This document shows, one piece after another, positions 32,446 through 44,795 of a stretch of 64,000 nucleotides of DNA; the stretch's first letter is position 1, and each line of letters begins with the position of its first letter. The notes beneath the pieces were generated by a model, which did not search any database, was not told the origin of the DNA, and was given only the letters and a program-made list of their open reading frames with translations. The position numbers and the translations under genes were made by a program. The stretch covers positions 868,001 through 932,000 of the forward strand of contig JADILM010000009.1 of assembly GCA_016617785.1 (NCBI GenBank), in the 5' to 3' direction. Source of the DNA: Sporobolomyces roseus (taxonomy: Eukaryota > Basidiomycota > Microbotryomycetes > Sporidiobolales > Sporidiobolaceae).

Positions 32446-35400
32446 ATGCAGCACATCAATCCGCCTTACTATCAACAGCAACAGCGAGCTCCAACTTCTG
32501 CTCCTTACTTCTCCTCGCCAGCCACTTACAGCCCTCTCCCCTTCGCACAACAAATTTCCAACTCGGGTGAGAACGGTGGTTTCTTTCCAGCTGGACGACA
32601 AGACGGTGCGAGCGTGGGATATGCTGGGATACCGATGAATATAGCGTCAATGAACGGAGCACCGATGATGGGACTCGGATTGAGTCAGATGTCAGAGGCT
32701 CCCTCAATGTTACGATCTTCCTCCTCTTCCTCGTACTCCTCGAGCTCATCCTTCGTTCCCACTACACCAAACACTTTCGGGGCATATTTCTCTCCTCCCC
32801 TCCAGCAATCTTCTCCCGCTCTATTCTCTCCGCCTCTCCCAGCTTCACCATCCTTTTCTTCCAACTCGATTCGACCAATTCCACCTCGAACGAAACTACA
32901 CGCCCATGCTCCTTCCTTCCACATCCCGACCTCAAGTCCTCCAGCAAGACGCTCGAATAAGAATCTGAGCATTTCGGTGCGAGGAGGAAACCCATTCCCT
33001 CAGCGTCACTCTCGCAACGAATCCACGTTCAAAGCGACCACTCCTCTCGGCATCGGGACTCGACCTGACGAAGAAGCCAAGAAGAAGAAGAAGGTCTTGG
33101 TGAGGATGCCAAAAGAGCGCGAGAAGGAGGAAGAGGATGGCAGGGAGGATGATCGGAAGCAGAGCAAGTTCTGCAGGGTACCACTTGGAAGAGATGACAA
33201 GCTAAGGAAGATGGAGAAGATGGAGCGAGATCTGAAGGAAGGTGCGATCATGTTGGAAGAGGACGAAATAGTCGGAAAGCTCTGCCATTACGACGAGCAA
33301 AAAAGTCCTTCTTTGCCTTCGACGATCGAAGTATACCTTCCAGGACTCGCTGGATGGGAAGTAGCTTGGGAAGAGTTTGGAGAAGAGTCTTACACGAGGT
33401 TTGGATCTTTCGTAAGTCTTCGTCACTTGTTCAAAGACTGCTTCGAAACTGATTTTGCGATCGAATTTTCGCAGGATGTTCCGAAACCTGCTTTCCTCGA
33501 ACCCAGCTCGCCCACCCTGCCTCGTTCCAGTCTTTCCTCTCCAATCGCTTCTTTCTCTCCTTTGACGCCGCTTCACGCCGCTCCACATCCCCCTCCTCCT
33601 TCTTCACAACGATCTCACACTCGCACATTCTCCCTCTTCGATTCTCCCGTCGCCCTGCCCGCTCGACTCCAAAACGTTCTCGACAGTCTTTCGGGTCGGC
33701 GAGCGAGTCACAGCTCCTCAATGTCGCTCAGTAGTCCCCAAGATCAGCTCAATCCTGCAGCGACTCCCTTCATGACCAGCAAACCAAGTTCTCAATCGAA
33801 GCTCACCCCCTTCGCCCCAGCCTTCACGCTTCCTAGTTGGGCAGCTATCAAGGCTAAAGCGCAAGGCGTGCCTCTTCCGGATACTGACGAGTCGATGGAG
33901 GAAGGCATCGAGGGAGACGATACTTCTCCCAATGATACTATCGAGGCAAGTCGGGAGATGGTCGAATCGCCTGTCGCGATGGAAGAGGACGTCTTGGCAA
34001 GAGAAGGAGCAGAGGAATCGAAGCGAGCTGTCGATACAAAGATGGAGGAGGCAAAAGACGAAGAAGGGCCGATAAGGAAGCTCTCAGGCGTATCCACTCG
34101 GACGGACCATACGGGTATAGCAAGCATATCGGATGGCTTCTTGGAGAAGGATGGAAGTCACGCAGGGGATCAAGGTGGCCGAGGTATACTCGCTGGATCG
34201 CCCGACGCTTCGAATGGTCATCTCGACAACTCTCCTCCAAACTGGCCACCTTCGTCTCTCGGTGGCGAGATCAGTCGAGCACTAACAGACCTAGGACCCC
34301 TCGATACGACTGCTGGATCCCCGAACAACGACTCTTCGAATCACATTCTCTCGGCGAACATCGAAGCCGCATCGAAAGAGGAGGCATCAGAAGGCGATCA
34401 CAAGGTCAACAAGTCATTCGAGTTTCCTCTACGCTCCCCAGCTGTTTCGCCGGAGAAACCTCGCCGACCTCAGCTTCTCCCGTCTCGGGAAACTCTCGAT
34501 TCTGCCCCCATCGAGACTGCGACGAACTTCTCGTCCGACATCCCGACGACTCTCGCCTTCCGTCAAGCCGGAGACTCGCTACAGAACTCGCCAACCCTGT
34601 TCGGTATGAACGGTGCCCCCGGACCTCTCGCAACGTCTTCACCACGAAACGACTCTCCTCTACCTTCCTCTCCCCATGCTTCAACCACTCAGACAGAAGG
34701 CTTGACTACTGAAGACCTCGAGCCTTTACGTGCCCTTCGACCTCTCTCGGCTTGCGACGGATTAAACGACGATACGAAGAGCAACTCTGCTTCGCCTTCA
34801 CCTTCGGTTCCTCTGGTTCGACCGACTCCTCGACGCCCTTATCTCGACCCGCGAAACGATTCTCCTCTGACGGCCCCTGCTCCATTCCCCTTCGCAAATT
34901 CCTCCAATCTCGCGTCCACTTCCTCTTCGCATTCTTTCGATTTCCGATTACCCTCTCATGCACCTCGTCTTCCCTCCCATCAGCAAAGCGAAAGTCCTCG
35001 CAAAATCTCACACGGACCGTTGCCTCCGATTCCGCTCCTTGCTATTACTTCCTCCCACGACAGCGCGACCAAACGTCAAAAGATTGAGACACCTCAAACC
35101 GCTCACGATGTTATTCGACCCCCATCCTTCTATAGGGCTGTATCAACACCGAACATCAGCGCTCGTCGTCCTCTTCCAACACCGCCAGCCGACTATCGAC
35201 CGAGAACCCCTTCAAACTGTCGAGCGAGTTACGATTTTGGCTCTCTTTCGCTCGCTTCTCTCGACGATGCCATTCCGGAGCAGTACAGCCCGAAACGATC
35301 GAGTCATCGCAACGGAGATGATCGACCTTTCGAGTTGCGGGCAATGGCATCGTTCTCGTTGGACGGGAGAATCTTAGGATACAATGGAGGAACTTCGTCA

Positions 35401-37220
35401 AAGATTCGCTCACCTTTACCAACCTTCTCGACACCAGGCTCGTCAATCGATGCGGGAAGCAGCAATCAACGAGGAAGGCAAGAAAGTGCAGACATCAATC
35501 TTCCGACAACTTCTCGGTCGAAATCCAGAGCTGTTGCGATCTCTTCTGGAACTGTCGATGCTGTTGATGTACGTCTGCTTAGTGCTACTTTCGTTATCCT
35601 TACTGACGATCGCTCGCGAATAGGAACGACATTCATCCGACACCAATTCTTCGCGCGATACATCAGGCGAGAGCAGTGTCGTCGAGCTTTCGGAGGACGG
35701 CTTAGTCGACGGAGACGAAGATGACACGCCACTCAGGATCTTGGAAGGGATCATCGAGCGACAATTCGACGGTCTGCGAGCGGAACTCAAGACAGCCGCG
35801 TCGACTTTGCAGCAAGACACTCTTGTCGAAGCTGTAGCTAATCGATTGGAAGGTCTGCTCGTATCAACGAACTCCGGACGCACTCGAGCTCTCTCCCTCT
35901 CTACTCAGCAACTCGGACTTTCACCAACTCACGGCGTTCTTCGACCCACGACTCCAGCACTCGAGTCTCATCCAGCCGCTGCGTATTCGGTCTTCCTCGA
36001 CGATCTGCGCGCAACCGTCCTCCCTCTTATTCAAGTTCCTATCGACACGCATTCCCTCACAACAGAGCTCACAGTGCAACTCCAGCAAGAACTCGCTCGA
36101 CACTCGGAGGAAATGCTCAAAGCAGTATCGACTCGCCACGAATCCGCCTCGTCCCCTGCTCTCGGAGACCTCAAGCAAGTAGCCACGAAGCCGGAGGGTC
36201 TCGCCGAAGCCGCCAAGGATTTGAGTTCGAAGTTCTCTCAACTAGCTCAGGACGTCAATCTGTCGCAAGCAGCTTCGACCAACCTCAAAAGTACGATGGG
36301 ACAACTCAGTCTCGACGTGACGTCTCGTGTCGATTCCGCTTACTCTGCTCTCGACACCCTTCTTCAAGAACACCTCGCAAAACTCCCTTCGCCGGACTAC
36401 CACGCCAAATTCAACGATCTCGAGGCGCAGTAAGCTCACTCTTTTCCATTACTTCCGCCCCTGTAATTGACTGTTGAACTCTCCACAGGCTAGCGAAAGC
36501 ACGAAGCGATCACGGGTCAGCACGGAGCGAAAGGGCAGTTCTTGAGGAGCGACTTCTGAATGAGAAGACACGACGCAGCGATGAAGCAGCACAACTCCGC
36601 AGCGATCTACTCAGCGCTCAAGCTACTATCAAGAAGCTCGAAGAGGAGAAGCTGGAATCGATTACCAAGTCTGCACGACTCGAAGCCGATTTCGCAAACT
36701 CGCAGGAGAGTTTGCACGATCTCAAGCAGTCCTTGATCACTCGAGTGAGATCACCTCTCTACTATTCCTTCAAGTATGGCTCAAGCTGACGATCCAAGTG
36801 CAGGACGAGCGTTTGAGAGCCATTGAAAGCGAGAAACTGAAGATGACTGTCGAGCTCGGCGAAGCAAGGGCACAAATCGAGCAGCTGTCACAAGAACGAG
36901 ACCAACTCTGTCGAATCAAAGATGCGCTAGTCCAGCAATACTCGAAGCACCCTTGTCCTTCTCCTCCTATCTTTGATCACGCTCGACTCGACTCGACAGA
37001 ATCCGACCCAGACCTGTCTTCAACTCCTCCCTCCCGCCGTTCCCTCTCGAAGCGTACTTCCTCTTCTCGACCTTCTACACCCACGAAGCTCGTCCCTCAG
37101 CTCACGGGAGGATCTGATGAATCAGACGACACGATCGCTCACACCGATGTTTCGCCTTCTCCGAGTGTTTTAGGTCGATCTTATGTGTTGTCAGACGATG
37201 GGTGGTATTCTGAAGCTTAG
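32446..37220 (+). CDS. Large orphan protein, disordered with C-terminal coiled coil
   Basis: Not recognised. Five exons (32446-33411, 33475-35568, 35624-36429, 36489-36744, 36804-37220) sum to 4,539 nt, 1,512 residues, with every junction in phase. Residues 1-200 are Gln/Ser/Pro-rich (MQHINPPYYQQQQ). A short folded-looking patch follows (VYLPGLAGWEVAWEEFGEES), then ~700 disordered Ser/Pro residues with many Ser-Pro and Arg-x-x-Ser sites, suggesting multisite phosphorylation. From about residue 1030 the protein is helical with heptad spacing (LRILEGIIERQFDGLRAELK, AQATIKKLEEEKLESITKSA, VELGEARAQIEQLSQERDQL). It ends Ser-rich (SYVLSDDGWYSEA). The shape suits a scaffold at the cell cortex, septum or spindle pole, but no family motif supports a choice. 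ATG 32446 is the first ATG in frame. Confidence 0.8.
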
Positions 37221-37698
37221 TGGTGACTCTCGTTTGTGCCTTTCTTATTTGTTCTTTGATATCGTTTTGCATTCTTTCTATTCTCGAATCTCAAAATAAC
37301 TCGTTTTCGTTTCGCATGCATCTCTCGATTCTGGCCAGTGCATGGCCTAGCCCAGAGTAGTAACGAGAGCGATTTTATTCGTTTATTCTGACAGAAAGGG
37401 CAGAGGAGAGGAGAAAGCAAGCTAATAAAAAAGTATGTAAATCGATGCAGAGGGGGAAGAGGGTGTATGGCGGTGGGAGGGGGTATCGATGACTGGGGGA
37501 TTTGTGCTGCGACGGGAAAACGTTAAGGGTAGATGAAACGACGTCGGATGAATTCGAGGGTTTGCGTAAGGAGAGGAAAAAAGGTATTTGAGGGTAGTAG
37601 AGTTATCGATAAAAACGAGACAAAGGAAGGGTAATAAGCGGAGGGTGATCAAGGCGTGAGGTAGGAGGAGGGAGAGAGTGGGTATGGAAGGGGAACGC
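37221..37698. other. Convergent intergenic region (orphan gene / KH-domain gene)
   Basis: 478 bp containing the 3' ends of two convergent genes. No gene or clear hairpin terminator noticed. Confidence 0.5.
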
Positions 37699-40600
37699 TT
37701 AGTGAAGTGCGAGATTTGAGAAAGCGCCCGAAACGTCGTCGCCGTTTTCATAAGGTCTCGAGGTATTGGCGAAAGCGACGGAAGCGGATTGACCATGGTG
37801 ACCGCGAAGTTGGTGTTGCGAGAGGTCGAGGGATTGAGCTCGAGGACCGAGACCTCGAGGCTGTCGACCAGGAGTTGACATTTCTTTCAGTTGATCCTCG
37901 ACGGTTGAAGTCGCAGGGGTTGAAGCGCCTCCGGGTGAAGAAGGTACACCTGTCGAACCAGTGACAGTCGAAGGGAACGAGATCGATGCCGAAGCTCCGT
38001 GAGAACGAGGTGATCTCAAATCGTCGTGAGAAAGGCGATTTGTCGGAGTAGCGATCGCAGAGTAACCTCCATTGTTATAAGGAGCCGGACTAGGAGCAGC
38101 TGAAGGGTATCCTGGCGCACTCGGGTAACCCTGAGAATCGAAACGAACGCAGGAGATCAGTAACAAACATGGATTCAAAAGGAAAGAAGACAGACTAACC
38201 ATTGGTTGACCACCTCTCGGCATTCCCCAATGATACTCTGGCTGTTGTTGAGGGGGTTGAGGAGGGAAATGTCCCGGTTGATGTTGACCTGGCGCAGAGA
38301 AATTCGAGTGCTGCTGATATTGATGAGGGAGGTTGGGAACCGGAGGTGGAGTTGGGTAATAAGGAGGGTAGTCTGGCTGTTGCTGCTGTTGAGGTGGCTG
38401 CTCGGGAATGCCTTGAGAAGGACGGAAAGAGCCTCGAGGGAAGGCTGATCCTCCAGGGTTCGCATCGAAGATTGCTTTGATGTTGGGCGAAGAAGCAGCG
38501 AGACGAAGCTTGCGATCCGACCCAGGTCGAGGGTCAGGTCGATGATCGCCATCACCTCCCGTCATGGTCGAGGTCGAGAGCAGCTTGCTGTTGAAAGGTG
38601 CGAAGACATCGGCGAAGGATTCGGAACGAGGTCGAAGCGAACCAGGGTATAGGTTAATCTGCGAACGATTTCATGAGTATCAGCGAATCGAGTGAGAGAC
38701 AATCCTGGGACTCACTTTGCGTTGGACAAGGTACTCTTCGACGAGATCTCGACTTGTAGCGAGGAAGTCGACGTTGCTTCGATTGAGACAGAATCGAATG
38801 ATGGTCTCTTCTCCAGCTCCTGATCGATCGACCCAAGGCAAGATGGTGATGTTGAGGTCTCGCTTGATCTTTTCGGTGAGGTTGACAAAGTCTTGCGACA
38901 GAGTGAGAGCGGCCATTTCGGAAGAGTGAGGAAGGCGATATTCGCTGTGGAGGGGGACTCGAGGTCAGTCACGGTGAGAGATCTGATAGAAAGAGTAAGA
39001 GCTTACGCTTCGAAAGGAACGTGATCTAACAGCATTTGAGCCGCGATGTGAACTTGACTCTCGGGTCCAAAGATCGAGACGACATCGCTAGCTGTTTCCT
39101 TGCTAGGGAACCGAACGGCAGAGTTGGTCTTGGCCTCGATGTCGTGAATGAAGATGGACTTCTCGCCGAGGAGGGTTCGATGATACCTCCTCGGAATCGA
39201 TACTGTCTCGACGATGAAGTCCTTATCTTTCGGACTGACCAACTCCATAACGCTCTGTTTGAGGTGTTCGAGGTTCATAGCGTTCTTGGCGGGAGTTCGA
39301 GCAATCACGTTGTCTTCGTTGTCGTTGTAACCTCCAAGAGCTGCGAACTCTTCAGCATTCGAGAACTTGACGTATACTCCATACTTTTTCATGATTCGTT
39401 GAATGTTCTTTCCTCCGACCCCGATGATTCGCTTGTGGTAAGCTTCGGGAACGTGGAACGAGATTTCGGCGGGAAGTTCCTCTTGAAGCATCGTCAATCC
39501 GTGAAGGGCACCAGGATCGTTTCCAGCTACGTCTATGAGGAAGTTGTAATCGTTGAACGTTTCGAACTTGATCTTGACGTTCGCGGACTTCATGATCTTG
39601 TTCAACTTTCCGTTCTTCTTCCCTGAGATGAACTCCCGGTGTTCGTTCGCGAGCTCGATCTGGAATCGGATCTCATGGTGGAAGGACTGTAGGGGAAGAT
39701 TCGATCAGCATAAACTGTCAACTACTTCAGACAGGAAGTATTGCTCACCTTGACAAAGTCGAGTTCAAGAACCAATTGAACAGCTTGTCGAACTTCTGCT
39801 TCGAGACCGTGAAACTCGAAGCAGTTGCTCTTGAAGACTGCTTCGGCGCCACTCGTGACGCTGATGTGTCGGAGAATGGGAGGGATTTGAGCAGGGTTGA
39901 TCGTCGAAGGAGGCATGAATACATCGAAAGAGATGGGAAGGAGCCAGAACGAAGCGACGTAGAATTGACAGGCCTGTTTTAGCATCATCATCAATGATTG
40001 TTCCGCCGAGAGAAAGCAGGAGAACTCACGAGTCCCATGATAGCTCGAATCGATCGTTCAATGTTGACTCGGTGATCACCGTATACTGAGATGAGACTGG
40101 CTTGACTGCCGAGAGGAGGGAAGTTGATGAAAGTTCCGTTATCGTTCATGATCTGCTTGAGGTCGTCCAATCGATCCGAGAGCATCCAGTCGAGTTTTCG
40201 GGGAAGAATAGCAGTGTCTCGAGAAATGATGCATTTGCTCTGCAAGATACAGGAAGCGAGACAAAAGTCAGTGTGGGACTTGGAGCTACTGGGGAGACTC
40301 GGAAAGTAGTAGCTTACCTTGTGAAGCGAGACTTGGAATAGCATATCTCGGGCTCGTTGCACACCGAAGAATTCGCCGGTGATGAAGATCAAGTTCTGTT
40401 TCGCTTGAAGGGAGCTAGTCTTGCCGCCAATGACACCCGAGAGCGGTGTAGGGAAGTAGATGTTGGTGGCTGTTTCCTCCTGAATTGTTTGAACGACGCA
40501 TCGTTTGCGACCAGAGATGATGTTGTGAAGTTTATAGTCGATCTCGCAGACTTCCGAATGTAAACCGCTCTGTTCAAGGGGATCACATAGAGTAAGCGGG

Positions 40601-41543
40601 AGGGGAGTCGAAGGACGGGAATGGAACGAAGGAGGAACTCACGAGTTCATCGAGGAGAACCAGTAATCGGACCCTAGCTTGTTCGACGCTTTCGTAAGGT
40701 CCAGTAATCACGATCTCGACATTTCGTTCCGTCTCCAACCCAAACCCAATCGTGCCATTTGCTTGTCCGACAATAGCGAGGTGTGCCTTTGTGAGAGAAG
40801 CGATTTCATCGAGTTTGCGACGCATCTCGACTTTGACGTTCTCCTTTCCATCGAGTACTTCGGAACGAGGGACTTTGACGACCGACTTGCGCTATTGAAG
40901 ACAAGACTCGAAGTCAGGGTCAGAAGCAAGAGTTGGGAAAAGTTCGAACAAAACTCACCTTGAAAGGGTTCTCCCGTAAGATGCTACCTCTCGCACTCAT
41001 TACTTGCTGATATCCACCACTGAGATGAAAGTTGTACATCTTGTTCGGCTTGTCGTGAGCTGATCCACCATCGCCAGTACTCGAGAGGTTCGGATTCGGC
41101 GACGGAGGATCGACGGGCGAGAACGAGACGATACATTGATGAGCGGCCATTGTATCGACACACAGTCGCTGCATGACATCGTTCAAGTCGACGCTGCCTC
41201 GCTTGTTCGCCAACGTGCCGTTCGCCCCATTCGATTCATTCCCTCCGTTTCCGTTTCCATTCGTTCCATCATTCAGCGAGTTACTAGCGGAATGTCTCGA
41301 TCCGTTTCCTTGATCTCCATTCCCTGTCGAACCGACTGGAGGTATAGATCCATCGGAATGAGTAGATTGATGACCTCCACCCGAAACGTTCCTTTGACCT
41401 TGACTAGATTCCTCGCCTCCGTTCGTTCCATCTCTTGGTCCGTAATCGAAAGAGGTCGAGGGAGAGGTGACGGTCGAAGTAGTGAGGTCAGCCGAGTGAG
41501 CCGCCGAGCGTGGTAGGCAGAAAGAGGTAGTGTAGATATCCAT
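37699..41543 (-). CDS. Multi-KH-domain RNA-binding protein
   Basis: Post-transcriptional RNA binder. About nine exons give roughly 1,100 residues. The N-terminus (~130 residues) is Asn/Gly/Ser-rich. Several KH units follow. The clearest is AYHKRIIGVGGKNIQRIMKK with a perfect GxxG loop. Others carry ISGRKRCVVQTIQEETATNI, FISGKKNGKLNKIMKSANVK and LLGEKSIFIHDIEAKTNSAV. Two more (LAIVGQANGTIGFGLE and LDWMLSDRLDDLKQIMNDNG) are degenerate. So there are perhaps six or seven KH-like units, not all likely to bind RNA. The C-terminal ~250 residues are Gln/Pro/Gly-rich and end VSGAFSNLALH. Vigilin/Scp160 has more KH repeats. A fungal Khd4-type protein (known from Ustilago maydis) is a possible match, unproven here. 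Start 41543 is the first ATG of the open first exon. Confidence 0.85.
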
Positions 41544-42498
41544 GATTATCGAAGAGAGGAGAGGGTTGGTGAATCGTTAGAGGGGTGCTGATGGAGTAAA
41601 AAGGGGTAATAGATGCGAGGGTATAAGTAACTGCAATCACCGGTTGGTGGAGAGGGAGGTTCAGATGGTTGAAAGAGAGCTAGATTTTCGAACAGTTGAG
41701 GTCTTCAAGGCTGCTGAAGAAGAGCGAGTAGAGGTTAATCTCGGCTCACCTTCGATTAAGTGAGGTTTAGGAGCTTACCTGAGTCGTTCACTTGCGAGTC
41801 ACACCTAGTTAAAGATGAAGATCGAGAGATGCACTTCGGCTTGTGAAGATTTGGCGGCGATGAAAGGCGACAACGGCTCGAGAGGGAGAGTAGAGGGAGG
41901 TGGGTTATATAGAGAGCTTTCTATCGAAGAAAGGGTATCAGAGGGTCGTTGGACGAGGTCGAAGTCGAGGCGACGACTTTTCTATCTCTCTCCTCACTCG
42001 AAAATCGTCAATTTCGCTGAACTCTCGCTTGTCATTCAAAGGGTATCCGAAAGAATCACATTCATCGGTGGATGCTTTACTGCAACTCTCGAGGTACCGT
42101 CGTCGTCGAAGGGTTCACCTTTTTTTGACTCTTCCCTCTAGCTTTCATGCTTCTCACAACCATTGAAGCTGCTTCGGTTAGACGTTCACGGACGACGCTC
42201 CTGCAGTACAAGCTCTGACAGTGCTCTGACGCTGCATTTCTCATTTCAATTTGGCTTGGTTTCGCAACTAATTTCAAGTTCGATTAGCATCTTGTAACGT
42301 CATTGGGTTTACCCAGTTTCGGTTTCGTTCAGGGCAGGAACGACGCATCAGCGCATCAGCTGTCGAAAGCCTAGAAGCACCGCCGCCCTACAGTAGTTTG
42401 ACTTGACAGCAGCGATCTCTCTTTTCCCCTCTTTCTCTCTTCCTCTCACTTTCACTCTCTCACAACAAGTCACTCGCATACGAACCACTACTTCAACT
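41544..42498. promoter_or_regulatory. Divergent region between KH-protein gene and small secreted protein gene
   Basis: 955 bp with no supported gene. The frame at 41815-42141 (plus) has no domain features. A strong pyrimidine tract at about 42415-42465, followed by ACAACAAGTC, directly precedes the secreted-protein ATG, as is common for highly expressed fungal genes. Confidence 0.5.
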
Positions 42499-42990
42499 AT
42501 GCGTTTCACTTCAATCTGCCTCGCTTTCCTCCTTCCCGTCGCTTTCGCTTCTTCGATCCCTCAGGTCGTTCAAGATGGTGTAGACCAAGTCCGCTTCACC
42601 TTCTCCGACGATAACGATCCTTGCCCCGATTTCCTCGTTCGATGCATCAAGGATTCAGAGGTTGTAGGAGATGTGAGTAGTCTCTCCTTTCCAACTTATT
42701 CCCCACCTCGACGAACCTGCCTCTTTCGCCTCTTTCCTTTCGTCGTACTGATTAAACTCATTCCTTTACCGCAGATTGGAAACAAGGGTATGGAGCGCAA
42801 GGGCCTCAAGTGTGTCCAGAAGCACCATAAGATCAACACGTTAGTTCCTCTCCCACGTCCTCACCGACTTTATTATGATTTCGCTCGTTACTGACCCGAA
42901 TCCTTTCTTGACCTTTACAGCGCTGAATGCAACGCCAAATTCCCTATTGATTGTGCTGCACAGTGCGATGCCAAAGCCAGTCCTATCTAA
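42499..42990 (+). CDS. Small secreted cysteine-rich protein
   Basis: Three exons (42499-42672, 42775-42839, 42921-42990) sum to 309 nt, 102 residues. The signal peptide is clear: MRFTSICLAFLLPVAFASS, a short basic start, a hydrophobic core and a small-residue cleavage site near residue 18. The mature ~84 residues contain six cysteines: PCPDFLVRC (C-x6-C), KCVQKHHKIN, and ECNAKFPIDCAAQCDAK (C-x7-C-x3-C), enough for three disulphides. No transmembrane segment or anchor signal is seen. This is the profile of small secreted proteins and effector candidates, but I do not recognise the family and assign no activity. A CT-rich leader suggests strong expression. Confidence 0.85.
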
Positions 42991-43398
42991 GCGATTCCGG
43001 AAGAGAAGAAGCGAGTAATGAAAGTTAAGAAGTCGTCGTCGAAGTCAGGAAGGAGAAGAATGTTGTTTATGAGTCACTCAGTCCACTGTAACCATGCCCC
43101 TTAGTCTACAAGTACTCTTCTGGCGGTCGTCACCAGGCCTCGAGCGAGAAACGGGAAGCTTCGTTGGGTTTTCGAAAGACGTCGCTTCCGTCGACCCCGA
43201 CGCTGAAGAGCTGCAGCATACGTTCTCATGGTTCTACCTGGTTGTCGCGAGCGATATAGCGTGCTTTGGCCTGTGAGTTCTCGACAGAAGAGCATACAGA
43301 CTTTGAGAAACGAAATCGCTTGCGAAGCGAGAGATTTCTCAATCTCTACCCTTTCCTCTTCACTCACCTCATCGACCTTACGTCTGACCTTCAATACG
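42991..43398. other. Intergenic region between secreted protein and proteasome chaperone genes
   Basis: 408 bp with 3' sequence of the secreted-protein gene and the promoter of the next gene. Short frames only. Confidence 0.5.
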
Positions 43399-44501
43399 AT
43401 GGATTACTTCACTCCACTGCCAGGTTCAAGCGCTCCAGACTTCTCCTCATCAACTCTCCTCCTCGTAAGTTTTCATCATCTCGTTTCCTTCCATCAGCTC
43501 CCGCTGCACTGTAGACCGCATGCAAGAAGTGCTTGTGCTTACGTAGACCCTTCCATGTACAGCCGCAACCCTCCCTAGCTTCCCTCGCTCAACTAGCATC
43601 AGATCTCATCATTCACAACTTTGCTCTCCAACGAATCGGTTTCCTAGGTTTGAGGGATCATGTACCTGCAGTATCAGGATTAGATGGTTTACCCGGTTCA
43701 TCAAATGGTGAAGGAGGCGTTTCATTCAGTGTTGAAGGTGAATCTCCCTTTTCTTAGTCTCTTCCGACCTCCCTCAGCTAATCATGTTCAAGTGTACAGT
43801 CTTTCAAACTCCTTCCAAGTCACTCACGGTAGTACTGCCGAGATCTCCAGTCATTCGAGCGAGGAGACCTCATTACCTCGATTCAATGAGAAAGTTTATC
43901 GAAGTTGGTGGATTCAAGGAAGTTCTGATCGTAGCTAGTATAGACGCTGCATTGAGGGGTGACGAAGGTCTCAACTCGTAAGCTACCTCTTCCTCCTTCT
44001 CTGAATCTTGCTCTCAGGCTCACAAACGACGATTCAATCAGATCAACACCTCTCCGACATTTCCTCCTTCCCTCCGGTTCTCCCACTTCTTTACCACTCT
44101 CGACTGTCTCCTCTCCCTACTCCACCTCCTCCGCCTCCGCCTCCGCCTCCTCATCAAGCTCGAAACCCTCAATCCCTCTCATGCCTCATTCAGGACTCAC
44201 CCGAAAACTCCTCGAATCCCTCTCCGAATCCGAACACTCTTCGATGCTTCCAATCTCCACTATTCTCATCTACACATTCGAAACTTCCGAAACTGAAACT
44301 GCTTTCTACCTAGCCGACGCGCTTTCGACTGTATTGAAGAAAGAGTTGGAGGAGCTCGAGAACAGTGTTGAGAGGTTGTCGTTGGAGGAAGAGGGAGAAG
44401 ATGGCAAGGGTGGGATCAAGTGGAAGGTACCGAGGAGTTGGGAGACTGGATTGATGGGTCCTGTTCTGGAGAGGGAGAAGGGGACCGAGATGTTTGGCTA
44501 G
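43399..44501 (+). CDS. ADD66: Proteasome assembly chaperone 2 (PAC2/PSMG2/ADD66 family)
   Basis: Partner of PAC1 in building the 20S proteasome alpha ring. Five exons (43399-43464, 43563-43737, 43800-43977, 44018-44501) with in-phase junctions sum to 903 nt if the first two are joined as given, 300 residues. Family pattern: STLLLPQPSLASLAQLASDL, IIHNFALQRIGFLGLRDHVP, EVFQTPSKSLTVVLPRSPV and KFIEVGGFKEVLIVASIDAA. These match the PAC2 start (invariant Gln-Leu-x-x-Asp-Leu, then the beta strand carrying the 'front' residues). The C-terminal half has a Ser-rich insert and ends with a helix (FYLADALSTVLKKELEELEN). Yeast Add66 is about 270 residues, so length fits. Four exons are listed; no further split was needed. 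Confidence 0.83.
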
Positions 44502-44795
44502 AAACAGTGAGGAGTAATGTCAAAAAGCAGTACCTGTCCTCTCGTTGCCCTCGCTCGTGAAAGCTTCTGCTGAATGTGCGATTGGATGAGGCGACAGCAC
44601 AATGCGATTCTGGGTATCTACAAAGGAAAGATAATCGAGATGCGGGAATCAAAAGTTAAGGGGAATAAGAACAGAGAAACTGTATCTGATATACGTTAGA
44701 AGAACGACAAGGGATGCAGAATAAAACATGTGAAGAATAAGCTAAACAGTACAGCGGCGAAAAGGAGATCCGAATGTGAGATTTGAGATGAGTCT

